Source: Clostridium sardiniense
GTDB taxonomy: Bacteria; Bacillota; Clostridia; Clostridiales; Clostridiaceae
Assembly: GCF_016907995.1 (NCBI RefSeq)
Contig: NZ_JAFBDA010000025.1
Location: forward strand, 1-46,042
DNA: 46,042 nt
Reading direction: 5' to 3'
Every line of letters starts with the position of its first letter. Position 1 is the stretch's first letter. The notes under the pieces were generated by a model. That model did no database searches. It was not told the DNA's origin and saw only the letters and a list, made by a program, of their open reading frames with translations. Positions 18,496-26,674 of this stretch are shown one piece after another. The position numbers were made by a program, and so were the translations under genes.

Positions 18496-20361
18496 ATGAA
18501 TAAAATTTCAGATAACATCTTATGCAAGGTTGAGAAACCAGCAAGATATGTTGGTGGAGAACTAAATCAAGTAATTAAAGACCCAAAAGAAGTAGACATT
18601 AGATTTGCTTTTTGTTTTCCAGATGTTTATGAAGTAGGAATGTCTCATTTAGGAACAAGAATACTTTACCATACAATAAATAATAGAAAAGATACATACT
18701 GCGAAAGAGTTTTTGCACCATGGCCAGACATGGAAAGAGAAATGAGAATTAATAATGTATCTCTATATGCTTTAGAAACTAAAGACCCACTTAATAAATT
18801 CGATATTCTAGGCTTTACTCTACAATATGAGATGAGCTATACAAATATATTAAATATGCTTGATATGTCAGGTATAACAATAAGAGCATCAGAAAGAGGA
18901 GAAGATGAGCCAATAGTTATGGCTGGGGGACCTTGTGCATACAACCCAGAACCTCTATATGATATAGTAGATTTCTTTGAACTTGGAGAAGGCGAAGAAA
19001 TGATGAATGATGTTTTAGATGTATATGCTAAGTATAAGGGCAAAGGAAAGAAGAAAGAATTCTTAAGAGAGATATCAAAGATAAGAGGTATATATGTACC
19101 TTCATTATATGATGTAACTTACAATGAGGATGGAACAATAAAAGAATTTACTCCAAAGTATGCTGATGTTCCTAAAGTAGTTAAGAAGAGAATAATAAGA
19201 GACTTTGATACTGTAGAATTCCCAATTGAGGATATGATAGTACCTTATACAGAAGTTGTTCATGACAGAATAGTACTTGAAACAGCTAGAGGATGTACTA
19301 ATGGATGTAGATTCTGCCAAGCAGGTATGATTTATAGACCAGTTAGAGAAAAAACTAGGGAAACGCTAATTAATCAAGCAAGAGAATTAGTAAAAGCAAC
19401 AGGATATCAAGAAATATCATTAGCGTCATTAAGTATATGTGACCATTCAGATATTCAAGGACTTATTCATGGATTAATGGAAGAACATGAAGCTAATAAA
19501 GTTGGTATAGCACTACCTTCAATAAGAGTTGATGCCTTTTCAGTTGATTTAATAAAGGAAATCCAAAAGGTTAGAAAAACAGGATTAACTTTTGCACCAG
19601 AAGCTGGTTCTCAAAGAATGAGAGACGTAATAAATAAAGGGTTAACTGAAGAGAGAATACTTGAAGCAACTAAGAGTGCTTTTGAAAATGGATGGAGTAC
19701 AATAAAGCTTTACTTTATAATAGGTCTTCCTTATGAAAATATAGAAGATTGTGCTGCTATTGGTGAACTTGCAGAGAAGATGGTAAGTGAATACTATACT
19801 ATTCCAAAGGAAGTTAGAAAAAAAGGACTTAAGATTACAGTAAGTACTTCAATACTTGTACCAAAACCATTTACACCATTCCAATGGGCTCCAATGGAGA
19901 AGATTGAAGTTGTTAATGAGAAGATAAATGCAGTTAAGGGTTCAATAAAATCAAGAAGCATTACATATAACTATCATGCACAAAAGACTTCATATATGGA
20001 AGCTGTATTTGCAAGAGGAGATAGAAAGCTTTGTGATGTTTTAATAAAGGCATTTGAAAAAGGATGTAAGTTTGATGGTTGGTCAGAATATTTTAACTTC
20101 TATGCTTGGCAAGAAGCTTTAGAGGCATGTGGTGTTGATGGAGATTTCTATGCTTATAGAGAGAGAGATTATGATGAAATATTACCTTGGGATTTCATTG
20201 ATATCGGAGTTGATAGAGCATACTTAGTTGAAGAAAATGAGAAAGCTAGAAGAGTTGAGCTTACACAAAACTGTAGAAAAGGTTGTACAGGATGTGGAAT
20301 TAACGTTAACTTTAAAGAAGGGAAGTGTTTTGAAGGTGCGATATCTAATAAAATTCACTAA
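18496..20361 (+). CDS. B12-binding-domain radical SAM protein (TIGR03960 type)
   Basis: A 621-aa protein with an N-terminal cobalamin-binding-like region (about 20-200) and a radical SAM core whose cluster motif CTNGCRFC gives Cys267, Cys271 and Cys274 in CX3CX2C spacing. The C-terminus has an extra Cys-rich segment (CRKGCTGCG) that could hold another cluster. The reaction is not known. The family is almost always found next to, or fused with, the TIGR03936 protein that follows here, and near RNase E/G and rplU. TTAGGAGGATG precedes the ATG, and an extended -10 (TGCTAGAAT, to 18422) may serve it. The 3' end overlaps the next gene. Confidence 0.9.
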   Translation: MNKISDNILCKVEKPARYVGGELNQVIKDPKEVDIRFAFCFPDVYEVGMSHLGTRILYHTINNRKDTYCERVFAPWPDMEREMRINNVSLYALETKDPLNKFDILGFTLQYEMSYTNILNMLDMSGITIRASERGEDEPIVMAGGPCAYNPEPLYDIVDFFELGEGEEMMNDVLDVYAKYKGKGKKKEFLREISKIRGIYVPSLYDVTYNEDGTIKEFTPKYADVPKVVKKRIIRDFDTVEFPIEDMIVPYTEVVHDRIVLETARGCTNGCRFCQAGMIYRPVREKTRETLINQARELVKATGYQEISLASLSICDHSDIQGLIHGLMEEHEANKVGIALPSIRVDAFSVDLIKEIQKVRKTGLTFAPEAGSQRMRDVINKGLTEERILEATKSAFENGWSTIKLYFIIGLPYENIEDCAAIGELAEKMVSEYYTIPKEVRKKGLKITVSTSILVPKPFTPFQWAPMEKIEVVNEKINAVKGSIKSRSITYNYHAQKTSYMEAVFARGDRKLCDVLIKAFEKGCKFDGWSEYFNFYAWQEALEACGVDGDFYAYRERDYDEILPWDFIDIGVDRAYLVEENEKARRVELTQNCRKGCTGCGINVNFKEGKCFEGAISNKIH

Positions 20362-21037
20362 AGAAGCAGATATAAAATTTGTAGCTCATTTAGATTTAAT
20401 GAGAACAATTCAAAGAGTTATTAGAAGATCAGGATTACCTGTTGATTACTCAAAGGGATTTAATCCACATATGTCTCTTTCAATAGCACAACCACTTTCA
20501 GTTGGAGTATACTCAGAAGGTGAGTATATGGACGTAGTTTTTAAAGAAGAAGTTGATCCAAAAGAAATAGTAGAGAGACTTAATAAAAGCACTGCAAGTG
20601 GAGTAAGATTTTTAAGTGCAGTAGGAATTGAAGTAATAGAAAATGTTAAGAAATTACCACAAGCTATGGCTTTAATAGATGCAGCAAGATATACAATAAA
20701 GATGCATTACACAGATACTTCAAACTTTGAAGATGAAATGAAAACTCTTCTAAGTAGAGAAGATTGGGTAATGACAAAGAGAAGTAAAAAAGGTGTAAGA
20801 GATGTTGATATAAAGCCTTTAGTTCATGAATTAAAATACTGGATTAAAGATAATGAAGTTGTATTAAATGTATTAATAAGCTCAGGAAGTAGAGAGCATT
20901 TAGCACCAGACTTGTTAGTAAAACTTATAAAAGAAAATACAACTAACTGTGATGAAGAAGCTTTCGTTCAAGTAAAGAGAGAAGAAATGTACTTCATGAA
21001 AGATGATACATTAGTACCTCTTTATAAATGTGTATAG
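20330..21037 (+). CDS. TIGR03936-family radical-SAM-associated protein (DUF2344)
   Basis: A 235-aa protein of unknown function, partner of the upstream radical SAM enzyme. The family start is MxRYLIKFTKEADIKFVAHLDL. I place the start at TTG 20330 (GAAGGGAAG about 6 nt before), giving MKVRYLIKF; GTG at 20336 is an alternative. Either way the gene begins inside the upstream coding region (overlap 26-32 nt), so translation is coupled. Motifs include HLDLMRTIQRVIRRSGLPVD, YSKGFNPHMSLSIAQPLSVG and EYMDVVF. The stop lies 14 bp before the RNase gene start. A role in RNA modification has been suggested from gene context only. Confidence 0.88.
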   Translation: MKVRYLIKFTKEADIKFVAHLDLMRTIQRVIRRSGLPVDYSKGFNPHMSLSIAQPLSVGVYSEGEYMDVVFKEEVDPKEIVERLNKSTASGVRFLSAVGIEVIENVKKLPQAMALIDAARYTIKMHYTDTSNFEDEMKTLLSREDWVMTKRSKKGVRDVDIKPLVHELKYWIKDNEVVLNVLISSGSREHLAPDLLVKLIKENTTNCDEEAFVQVKREEMYFMKDDTLVPLYKCV

Positions 21038-21051
21038 GAAGTGGAATTTTG

Positions 21052-22500
21052 ATGAGAGAAATTTTTATTGAAAGAAGAGAAAAATCCATAAGGATTGCAG
21101 TTAAAAATAATAATGAATTAGAAGAGTGTTTTATAGAAGAAAAAAGTAGTGAACCAACTTATGGAGAAATCTATAAGGGAAGAGTTAAAAATATAGTACC
21201 TGCAATAAATTCATTATTTTTAGATATAGGATTAGATAAAGAAGGCTATATGTACTATAGCGAAGACTTAAAAAAGTTAAATATTAAAAAAGGTGATGAA
21301 TTTCTAGTTGAAGTTTTAAAGGAACCTTTAAATGAAAAAGGCGCAAAGCTTACTAATAAATTCAATATACCTGGAAAGTATCTGGTATTTACAAAAGGTA
21401 AGAACGGTATATCATTTTCAAAAAGAATAACTGATGAAGTTAAAAAGAAATTAATTGAAGCAGAACTTGAAGAGGTTGATGGAATTAATATTGTTGTAAG
21501 AACTGAGGCTGTTAATGTTCCAATAGAAATCCTTAAAGCTGAAAGAAATAAGCTAAAAGGAATATTGGGTGAAATGAACAGAAAACTTAACTATAGTACT
21601 GAGCTTTCAAAGGTGTATGGAGAAGATGTATCTTTAAATAAGGTCTTAAGAGATAATATAACAAAGGGAAATCTAAAAATCTATGTTGATAACATTGAAG
21701 ATGAAACTTATGTTAAGTCATTTTTAGATGGAGAAAAAGATGTTGAAGTTATAGTATACGATGGACTACGTACACTATTTGATTATTACAATATTGAAAA
21801 AGAAATATTAAAGCTTAGACATAACAAAGTAAAATTAAATTGTGGTGGAGATATTGTTATTGAAAAAACAGAAGCTATGTATGTTATAGATGTAAATAGT
21901 GGAAAGAATATTAAAGGAAGAAGTTTTGATAAAACAATTCTTCAGACAAATTTAGAAGCTGCAAAAGAAATTGGAAAGCAAATAATGCTTAGAAATCTAA
22001 GTGGAATAATTCTTATAGACTTTATCGATATGAGAGATCATAGTCAAAGAGCCAATGTAATGAAAGAATTAAAAGACTCACTTAAGAGCGACAAAGGAAA
22101 TAGTAAGATATATCCTTTCACAGAACTTGATTTAGTACAAATTACAAGAAAGCGCAGGGGAAAAAGCATATATGATTCAATAGAAGATAAATGTCTACTT
22201 TGCAAAGGTTCAGGTAATATTCTTAAATTATCATATATTGAAGATTTAATAAGAAATGATATATTAAGATCTGTTGAAGACAATACTATAGGAAGCTTCT
22301 TTATAGAACTTGATAACATTTATAGAGAAGATGTAAAGGGAGACCTATTTAGTTTCTTAAAAAATATAGATGGCTTAGATAAAGAAATGTTCCTTAAATT
22401 CTCAGAAGGAATTGATGGATATAAAATAGAACCTTTAATATTTAAAAATCAAAAGGAAAACCTTGCAGATTATAAGGTTAAAGGTATTGAAAAATATTAA
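21052..22500 (+). CDS. rng: Ribonuclease E/G family protein
   Basis: An endoribonuclease of the RNase E/G family, acting in rRNA 5' processing or mRNA decay. The start is the ATG at 21052 with AGGAAGTGG before it, giving 482 aa, the size of RNase G without the long RNase E tail. The S1 domain is at about 25-100 (YKGRVKNIVPAINSLFLDIG, KEGYMYYSED). The catalytic DNase I-like part has YVIDVNSGKN and ILIDFIDM, the conserved Asp pair for Mg. The Zn-link motif CLLCKGSG (CPxCxGxG-type) supports tetramer assembly. It lies upstream of the L21 leader and shares this place in many clostridia. Confidence 0.93.
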   Translation: MREIFIERREKSIRIAVKNNNELEECFIEEKSSEPTYGEIYKGRVKNIVPAINSLFLDIGLDKEGYMYYSEDLKKLNIKKGDEFLVEVLKEPLNEKGAKLTNKFNIPGKYLVFTKGKNGISFSKRITDEVKKKLIEAELEEVDGINIVVRTEAVNVPIEILKAERNKLKGILGEMNRKLNYSTELSKVYGEDVSLNKVLRDNITKGNLKIYVDNIEDETYVKSFLDGEKDVEVIVYDGLRTLFDYYNIEKEILKLRHNKVKLNCGGDIVIEKTEAMYVIDVNSGKNIKGRSFDKTILQTNLEAAKEIGKQIMLRNLSGIILIDFIDMRDHSQRANVMKELKDSLKSDKGNSKIYPFTELDLVQITRKRRGKSIYDSIEDKCLLCKGSGNILKLSYIEDLIRNDILRSVEDNTIGSFFIELDNIYREDVKGDLFSFLKNIDGLDKEMFLKFSEGIDGYKIEPLIFKNQKENLADYKVKGIEKY

Positions 22501-22508
22501 TTAATTTC

Positions 22509-22537
22509 TTTACAAAAAATAGACGATATGTTAAGAT
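22509..22537 (+). promoter_or_regulatory. Promoter of the rplU operon
   Basis: TTTACA (22509-22514) and TAAGAT (22532-22537) are spaced 17 bp apart, directly in front of the L21 leader. The predicted start of transcription would fall at about 22543-22545. Confidence 0.7.
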
Positions 22538-22622
22538 AGGTTAGTAAACCGCTCACGATAGGGTTTTTTATAAAACAAAGTTTTACTTTGTACCCGTAGT
22601 GGCGAGACCGTTATGAGGAGGT
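22538..22622 (+). promoter_or_regulatory. Ribosomal protein L21 leader
   Basis: The 5' untranslated region has the L21 leader layout known from Firmicutes: AAACCGCTCACGATAGGGT on the 5' side, a variable hairpin (ACAAAG / CTTTGT), then TACCCGTAGTGGCGAG and ACCGTTATGAGGAGGTG ending in the ribosome binding site. GGGT/ACCC and CAC/GTG pairings close it. It is believed to bind a ribosomal protein for autoregulation. Recognition is from memory of the conserved blocks, not from a model search. Confidence 0.8.
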
Positions 22623-22628
22623 GTTTTA

Positions 22629-22940
22629 ATGTACGCAGTAGTATTAACAGGAGGAAAGCAATACAGAGTTCAAGAAGGAGACGTATTATTCGTTGAAAAG
22701 CTTGAAGCAGAAGTAGATTCACAAGTTGAATTAACAGAAGTATTAGCTGTTTCTAATGGAGAAACTTTAACAGTTGGTAAGCCAATGGTTGAAGGAGCTA
22801 AAGTTGTTGCTAAAGTTGTATCACAAGGTAAAGCTAAGAAGGTAACAGTATTCAAGTATAAGGCTAAAAAGGACTACAGAAGAAAAGCTGGTCACAGACA
22901 ACCTTACACTAAGTTAGTTATCGAAAAGATCGAAGCATAA
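22629..22940 (+). CDS. rplU: 50S ribosomal protein L21
   Basis: A 23S rRNA-binding protein of the large subunit. 103 aa, the normal length, starting [20 protein letters not shown] and ending with the basic [19 protein letters not shown] signature typical of L21. TGAGGAGGTG precedes the ATG. It is the first gene of the conserved rplU-prp-rpmA unit and is likely feedback-regulated through the leader just upstream. Confidence 0.99.
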   Translation: MYAVVLTGGKQYRVQEGDVLFVEKLEAEVDSQVELTEVLAVSNGETLTVGKPMVEGAKVVAKVVSQGKAKKVTVFKYKAKKDYRRKAGHRQPYTKLVIEKIEA

Positions 22941-22943
22941 TTT

Positions 22944-23330
22944 ATGATTAAAGCAAAGATTTTTTATGAAAGTAACAACATTAAAGGATTCGTCATTGAT
23001 AATCACGCAATGCCAGAAGACAGAGATTTTAATAATGATGTCTTATTGGTAGGAGAAGCTTTTGATATGGTTTGTAACTCAGTTTCAGTCTTATCACAAA
23101 GTGTTCTTATAGGTATAGATGAAGTTTTAAAACTGAATTGTACATACGAGATTGGAGACGGATATTTGAAATTAGACTTATCTGATTTCTCAGAAGAGGA
23201 ATTAAGAGAGTCACAGGTTTTACTTAAAACCTTCGAGAAGAGTTTAGAAAGTGTAATTTCTAGCTTGGATCAAATGTTTGGAGATAATAAACGTAGAGAA
23301 TATATAAAATTATTAAAAGAGGAGGTGTAG
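22944..23330 (+). CDS. prp: Ribosomal-processing cysteine protease Prp
   Basis: Prp removes the N-terminal extension of ribosomal protein L27 in Firmicutes. It lies 3 bp after rplU, and its stop codon is within the ribosome binding site region of rpmA. The 128 aa begin [18 protein letters not shown]. The catalytic pair is seen as His21 ([10 protein letters not shown]) and Cys44 ([12 protein letters not shown]). In characterised Prp the His and Cys are only about 12 residues apart and the His is in a GHA motif; here the spacing is 23 and the motif is NHA. The substrate site is present on the L27 encoded next door, so it is most likely active. Confidence 0.9.
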   Translation: MIKAKIFYESNNIKGFVIDNHAMPEDRDFNNDVLLVGEAFDMVCNSVSVLSQSVLIGIDEVLKLNCTYEIGDGYLKLDLSDFSEEELRESQVLLKTFEKSLESVISSLDQMFGDNKRREYIKLLKEEV

Positions 23331-23334
23331 TGAC

Positions 23335-23634
23335 ATGATGATAATGAACCTTCAATTATTTGCCCACAAAAAAGGGGTAGGTAGCTCAAAGAATGGTAGA
23401 GATTCTGAGTCAAAAAGACTAGGTGTTAAATCAGCTGACGGAGAATTCGTACTTGCTGGAAACATCATCGTAAGACAAAGAGGAACTAAGATCCACCCAG
23501 GAAACAACGTTGGAAGGGGTAAGGATGATACTCTATTCGCTAAAATCGATGGAGTTGTTAAGTTCGAAAGAGTGGGAAGAGACAAGAAGAAAGCTTCTGT
23601 TTACCCAGTAAATGTAGAAGAAATAGCTGAATAG
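23335..23634 (+). CDS. rpmA: 50S ribosomal protein L27 with cleavable N-terminal extension
   Basis: A large-subunit protein whose N-terminus reaches the peptidyl transferase centre. 99 aa. The first residues [18 protein letters not shown] show the Firmicutes extension ending in LQLF before the mature AHKKG start; Prp from the preceding gene is the protease for this site. GAGGAGGTG precedes three possible in-frame ATGs (23335, 23338, 23344), all upstream of the cleavage site, so the mature protein is the same. A strong terminator follows. Confidence 0.98.
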   Translation: MMIMNLQLFAHKKGVGSSKNGRDSESKRLGVKSADGEFVLAGNIIVRQRGTKIHPGNNVGRGKDDTLFAKIDGVVKFERVGRDKKKASVYPVNVEEIAE

Positions 23635-23647
23635 TAGTTATTTATAT

Positions 23648-23675
23648 AAAGCACCCATGAATTTGGGTGCTTTTT
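23648..23675 (+). terminator. Terminator after rpmA
   Basis: AAAGCACCC (23648-23656) pairs with GGGTGCTTT (23665-23673) and runs into a T tract. It ends the rplU-prp-rpmA transcript. A TATAAT at 23754-23759 in the gap beyond it suggests a separate promoter for obg. Confidence 0.92.
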
Positions 23676-23790
23676 AAATGTCAAAAAATAAAGAATTACT
23701 TAAATAATATTATTAAATAGTGCTTTTTTTCTTCATATATAATAGTATTATGTTATAATGAAGAAAATATTTTTAAATAAGTAGATTTAT

Positions 23791-23819
23791 TATTCATATC
23801 TTAAGGAATAATATGAATA
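23791..23819 (+). repeat. Inverted repeat in the obg 5' region
   Basis: TATTCATAT (23791-23799) and ATATGAATA (23811-23819) are perfect inverted arms around CTTAAGGAATA. They lie between the presumed -10 (23754-23759) and the obg start, so the mRNA leader could fold here. Confidence 0.45.
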
Positions 23820-23850
23820 TAGAGATTTTTACAAAAGGAGAGGTGAGTAT

Positions 23851-25137
23851 ATGTTTATAGATAAGGCCAAAGTATTTATAAGGTCTGGTAGAGGCGGAGA
23901 TGGAGCAGTTTCTTTTAGAAGAGAAAAATATGTTCCACTTGGTGGACCAGATGGTGGAGATGGTGGAAAAGGTGGAAGTATAATTTTCACAGTTGATACT
24001 GGAATAACAACCTTAATGGATTTTAAATATAAGAGAAAATTCGTAGCAGCGCCAGGAGAAAATGGTGGTACATCAAAGTGTTACGGTAGAGATGGAGAAG
24101 ATCTTTACATAAAAGTGCCAATGGGAACAATTATTAGAGAGGCTGAAAGCAACAAAATTATTTGTGACCTTTCAGAAAAAGATGATGAATATGTTCTTCT
24201 AAGAGGTGGAAAAGGCGGAAAAGGAAACTGTAAGTTCTGTACACCTACAAGACAGGCACCAAACTTTGCAGAGCCAGGTATGCCTGGAGAAGAAATGGAT
24301 ATAGTTTTAGAATTAAAACTACTTGCAGACGTTGGACTTTTAGGATTCCCAAATGTAGGAAAGTCAACGTTCCTATCAATGACAACTAAAGCAAAACCAA
24401 AGATAGCTAACTATCATTTCACAACATTAAAACCAAACTTAGGAGTAGTTGCAGCAGATGGCGTTGAAGCATTTGTAATGGCAGATATTCCAGGAATAAT
24501 TGAAGGTGCAAGTGAAGGGGTAGGACTTGGACTTGAATTCTTAAGACACATAGAAAGAACTAGATTATTAGTTCATGTTGTTGATATATCAGGACTTGAA
24601 GGAAGAGATCCAATTGAAGATTTCATTAAAATAAATGAAGAACTTAAGAAATACTCAGTTAAACTTTGGGATAGACCTCAAATAGTAGTAGCTAATAAGA
24701 CAGATCTTTTATTTGATGAAGAAGTATTTGAAAACTTTAAGAAAAAGGTTAATGAATTAGGATTTGATAAAGTTTATAAAATGTCAGCTGCAACTAGAAA
24801 TGGTGTTGATGAAGTAATTAAAGAATGTGCAAGAATGCTTAAGGAAATTCCTATAACAGGACTTGAAATATCAGATGAAGAAAGATACATCCCAGAAGAT
24901 AAGAAGTTCACTTACGAAATAAGAGTTGAAAAAGGCGAAGAATACGATACTTACTTTGTTGAAGGTAGCTTCGTAGACAGACTGTTAAATGCAGTTAATG
25001 TAAATGATGCAGATTCATTAAGATATTTCCATAAAGTATTAAACAATAAGGGCGTACTTAGCGAATTAAGAGAAATGGGAATTCAAGATGGTGATATGGT
25101 AAGCCTTAACGACTTCGAATTCGAATACTTATTATAG
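23851..25137 (+). CDS. obg: GTPase Obg/CgtA
   Basis: An essential ribosome-associated GTPase in 50S assembly and stress signalling. 428 aa in three parts: a Gly-rich Obg fold (1-158, [20 protein letters not shown] and GGDGGKGGS stretches), the G domain with G1 [10 protein letters not shown]3 DIPGIIEG and G4 NKTD, and a C-terminal OCT domain (about 345-428) ending EFEYLL. AGGAGAGGTG precedes the ATG. In Bacillus spo0B sits between rpmA and obg; here the 216-bp gap holds no gene, in keeping with the lack of the phosphorelay in clostridia. yhbY follows after 11 bp. Confidence 0.98.
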   Translation: MFIDKAKVFIRSGRGGDGAVSFRREKYVPLGGPDGGDGGKGGSIIFTVDTGITTLMDFKYKRKFVAAPGENGGTSKCYGRDGEDLYIKVPMGTIIREAESNKIICDLSEKDDEYVLLRGGKGGKGNCKFCTPTRQAPNFAEPGMPGEEMDIVLELKLLADVGLLGFPNVGKSTFLSMTTKAKPKIANYHFTTLKPNLGVVAADGVEAFVMADIPGIIEGASEGVGLGLEFLRHIERTRLLVHVVDISGLEGRDPIEDFIKINEELKKYSVKLWDRPQIVVANKTDLLFDEEVFENFKKKVNELGFDKVYKMSAATRNGVDEVIKECARMLKEIPITGLEISDEERYIPEDKKFTYEIRVEKGEEYDTYFVEGSFVDRLLNAVNVNDADSLRYFHKVLNNKGVLSELREMGIQDGDMVSLNDFEFEYLL

Positions 25138-25148
25138 GAGGAACAAGA

Positions 25149-25457
25149 ATGCTAATAGGAAAACAAAGAGCTTATTTAAGAAGCTTAGCTAATGATATGC
25201 AACCAATATTCCAAATTGGTAAAAATGGAATAGAGGAGAGCTTTTTAAAACAAGTAAGAGATGCACTAGAAGCTAGAGAACTTATTAAGATAAAAGTTTT
25301 AGAAAATAGTGGATTTACTGCAAGAGAAGCTTCAGATTTTATATGTAAAGAAATAAAATGTGAGGGCGTTCAAGCAATTGGAAGTAAAATAGTTTTATAT
25401 AAAAGATCTTCAAAGAAACCAAAAATAGAGATACCAAGAAAATTTAAAAACCAATAA
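25149..25457 (+). CDS. yhbY: YhbY-type CRM-domain RNA-binding protein
   Basis: A 102-aa protein made of one CRM domain, found on pre-50S particles and thought to help ribosome assembly. It begins MLIGKQRAYLRSLANDMQP and carries the conserved loop FQIGKNGIEESF, followed by LIKIKVLENSG and the family's GSKIVLYKRS strand. ATAGGAGGAAC precedes the ATG. Its place between obg and nadD, with gaps of 11 and 3 bp, marks one transcript. Confidence 0.95.
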   Translation: MLIGKQRAYLRSLANDMQPIFQIGKNGIEESFLKQVRDALEARELIKIKVLENSGFTAREASDFICKEIKCEGVQAIGSKIVLYKRSSKKPKIEIPRKFKNQ

Positions 25458-25460
25458 TAG

Positions 25461-26060
25461 ATGAAAAAGTATGGGATTATTGGAGGAACCTTTGATCCTA
25501 TCCACAATGCACATCTTTATATAGCTTATGAGGCAAAGGTTAAATTAGGCTTAGATAAGGTGATCTTTATACCAAATGGAAGTCCCCCACATAAAACTTT
25601 AAGTAAAGTAACGGGGGCTTCTTTAAGGTATGAAATGGTTAAAGAAGCTATTAAAGATTTTGAGGATTTTGAGGTTTCGGATTATGAAATAGAAAAAAGA
25701 GAACTCAGTTACACATATAAAACATTAGAACACTTTAATAGTGATGATGTAATGCTATACTTTATAACAGGTGCAGATTGCCTTGTTGATTTAGACAAGT
25801 GGAAAAATGTAAGTGAGATTTTTTCTCTTTGTAATTTTGTTGTATTTACAAGACCAGGTTTCAAAGAAGAAGATTTACAAAAAGAAAAAGAAGAAGCTGA
25901 AAAAAAATATAATGGAAGAATTATATTTTTAAATATATTAGATTTAGAAATTTCATCAACAGATATTAGAAGAAGGATTAGAGAAGGGAAAAAAGTGGAC
26001 TTTTTTGTGCCAAAAGAGGTACTTAATATTATTGAAAGAGAGAAGCTTTATGAAAAGTAG
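25461..26060 (+). CDS. nadD: Nicotinate-nucleotide adenylyltransferase
   Basis: Transfers AMP from ATP to nicotinate mononucleotide to make deamido-NAD in NAD synthesis. 199 aa. The nucleotidyltransferase signature appears as GGTFDPIHNAH (the second HxGH His pair is HNAH here, Ala for the usual Gly), with FIPNGSPPHK, a GADCLVDLDKWK substrate segment and the C-terminal ISSTDIRRRI loop, all in normal order. It begins 3 bp after yhbY and overlaps the start of yqeK by 11 nt if that gene starts at 26050. Confidence 0.95.
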   Translation: MKKYGIIGGTFDPIHNAHLYIAYEAKVKLGLDKVIFIPNGSPPHKTLSKVTGASLRYEMVKEAIKDFEDFEVSDYEIEKRELSYTYKTLEHFNSDDVMLYFITGADCLVDLDKWKNVSEIFSLCNFVVFTRPGFKEEDLQKEKEEAEKKYNGRIIFLNILDLEISSTDIRRRIREGKKVDFFVPKEVLNIIEREKLYEK

Positions 26061-26640
26061 AACTAATATGGAAATTACTTGTATTTATGATTATTTAAAA
26101 GAAAATTTAAAACCAAAAAGATATATACACACATTAGGAGTTGTATCTACAGCAAAGAAGCTAGCTAAGTTAAATGGTGTAGATGAAGATAAGGCAGCAT
26201 TAGCTGCATTATGCCATGATGTAGGTAAGAACTTAACAATTGAAGAATTAATGAGTATTATTAAAGAAAATAATATAGAATTAACAATGGATGAGAAAAA
26301 AACACCAGAGCTTTGGCATGGAATTGTTTCAAGAATACTTGCTAAAGAAAAGTTTAATATAGATGATGAAGAAGTGCTTGAAGCAATGAGATGGCACACA
26401 ACTGGAAAAGAAAATATGAGTACTCTAGAAAAGATTATTTATATTGCAGATATGATAGAACCATCAAGAGTTTATGATGGAGTTCAGGAAATTAGAGAGA
26501 AAGTATTAGAGAATTTAGATGAAGGAGTTCTTATGGGTATGAATCATACTATAAAATACTTATTATCTAAAGGGCAGCTTATAGATTTAAATACTGTTAA
26601 AGCAAGAAACTATTTAATATTAAATAGAGGAGAGGTATAA
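26050..26640 (+). CDS. yqeK: YqeK-type HD-domain hydrolase
   Basis: An HD-domain phosphohydrolase of the YqeK family; characterised members cleave diadenosine tetraphosphate symmetrically to two ADP. Motifs are RYIHTLGVV, CHDVGKN (metal-binding His-Asp), LWHGIVS and MRWHTTGKENM, giving the set of His ligands for a dinuclear metal. Two starts are possible: ATG 26050 (MKSRTNMEITC, overlapping the nadD stop) or ATG 26068 (MEITCIYDYLKE), which matches the usual short N-terminus better but lacks a clear ribosome site. The 196- or 190-aa length fits the family. Co-transcribed with nadD. Confidence 0.9.
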   Translation: MKSRTNMEITCIYDYLKENLKPKRYIHTLGVVSTAKKLAKLNGVDEDKAALAALCHDVGKNLTIEELMSIIKENNIELTMDEKKTPELWHGIVSRILAKEKFNIDDEEVLEAMRWHTTGKENMSTLEKIIYIADMIEPSRVYDGVQEIREKVLENLDEGVLMGMNHTIKYLLSKGQLIDLNTVKARNYLILNRGEV

Positions 26641-26674
26641 CTCAAATTTATACTGGAGATGGGGTGTAGAAAAT

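Noticed and set aside
22531..22722. Minus-strand ORF across the L21 leader and rplU start
   Set aside because: It lies antisense to a conserved leader and ribosomal gene, has no ribosome binding site and its composition is that of a shadow frame.
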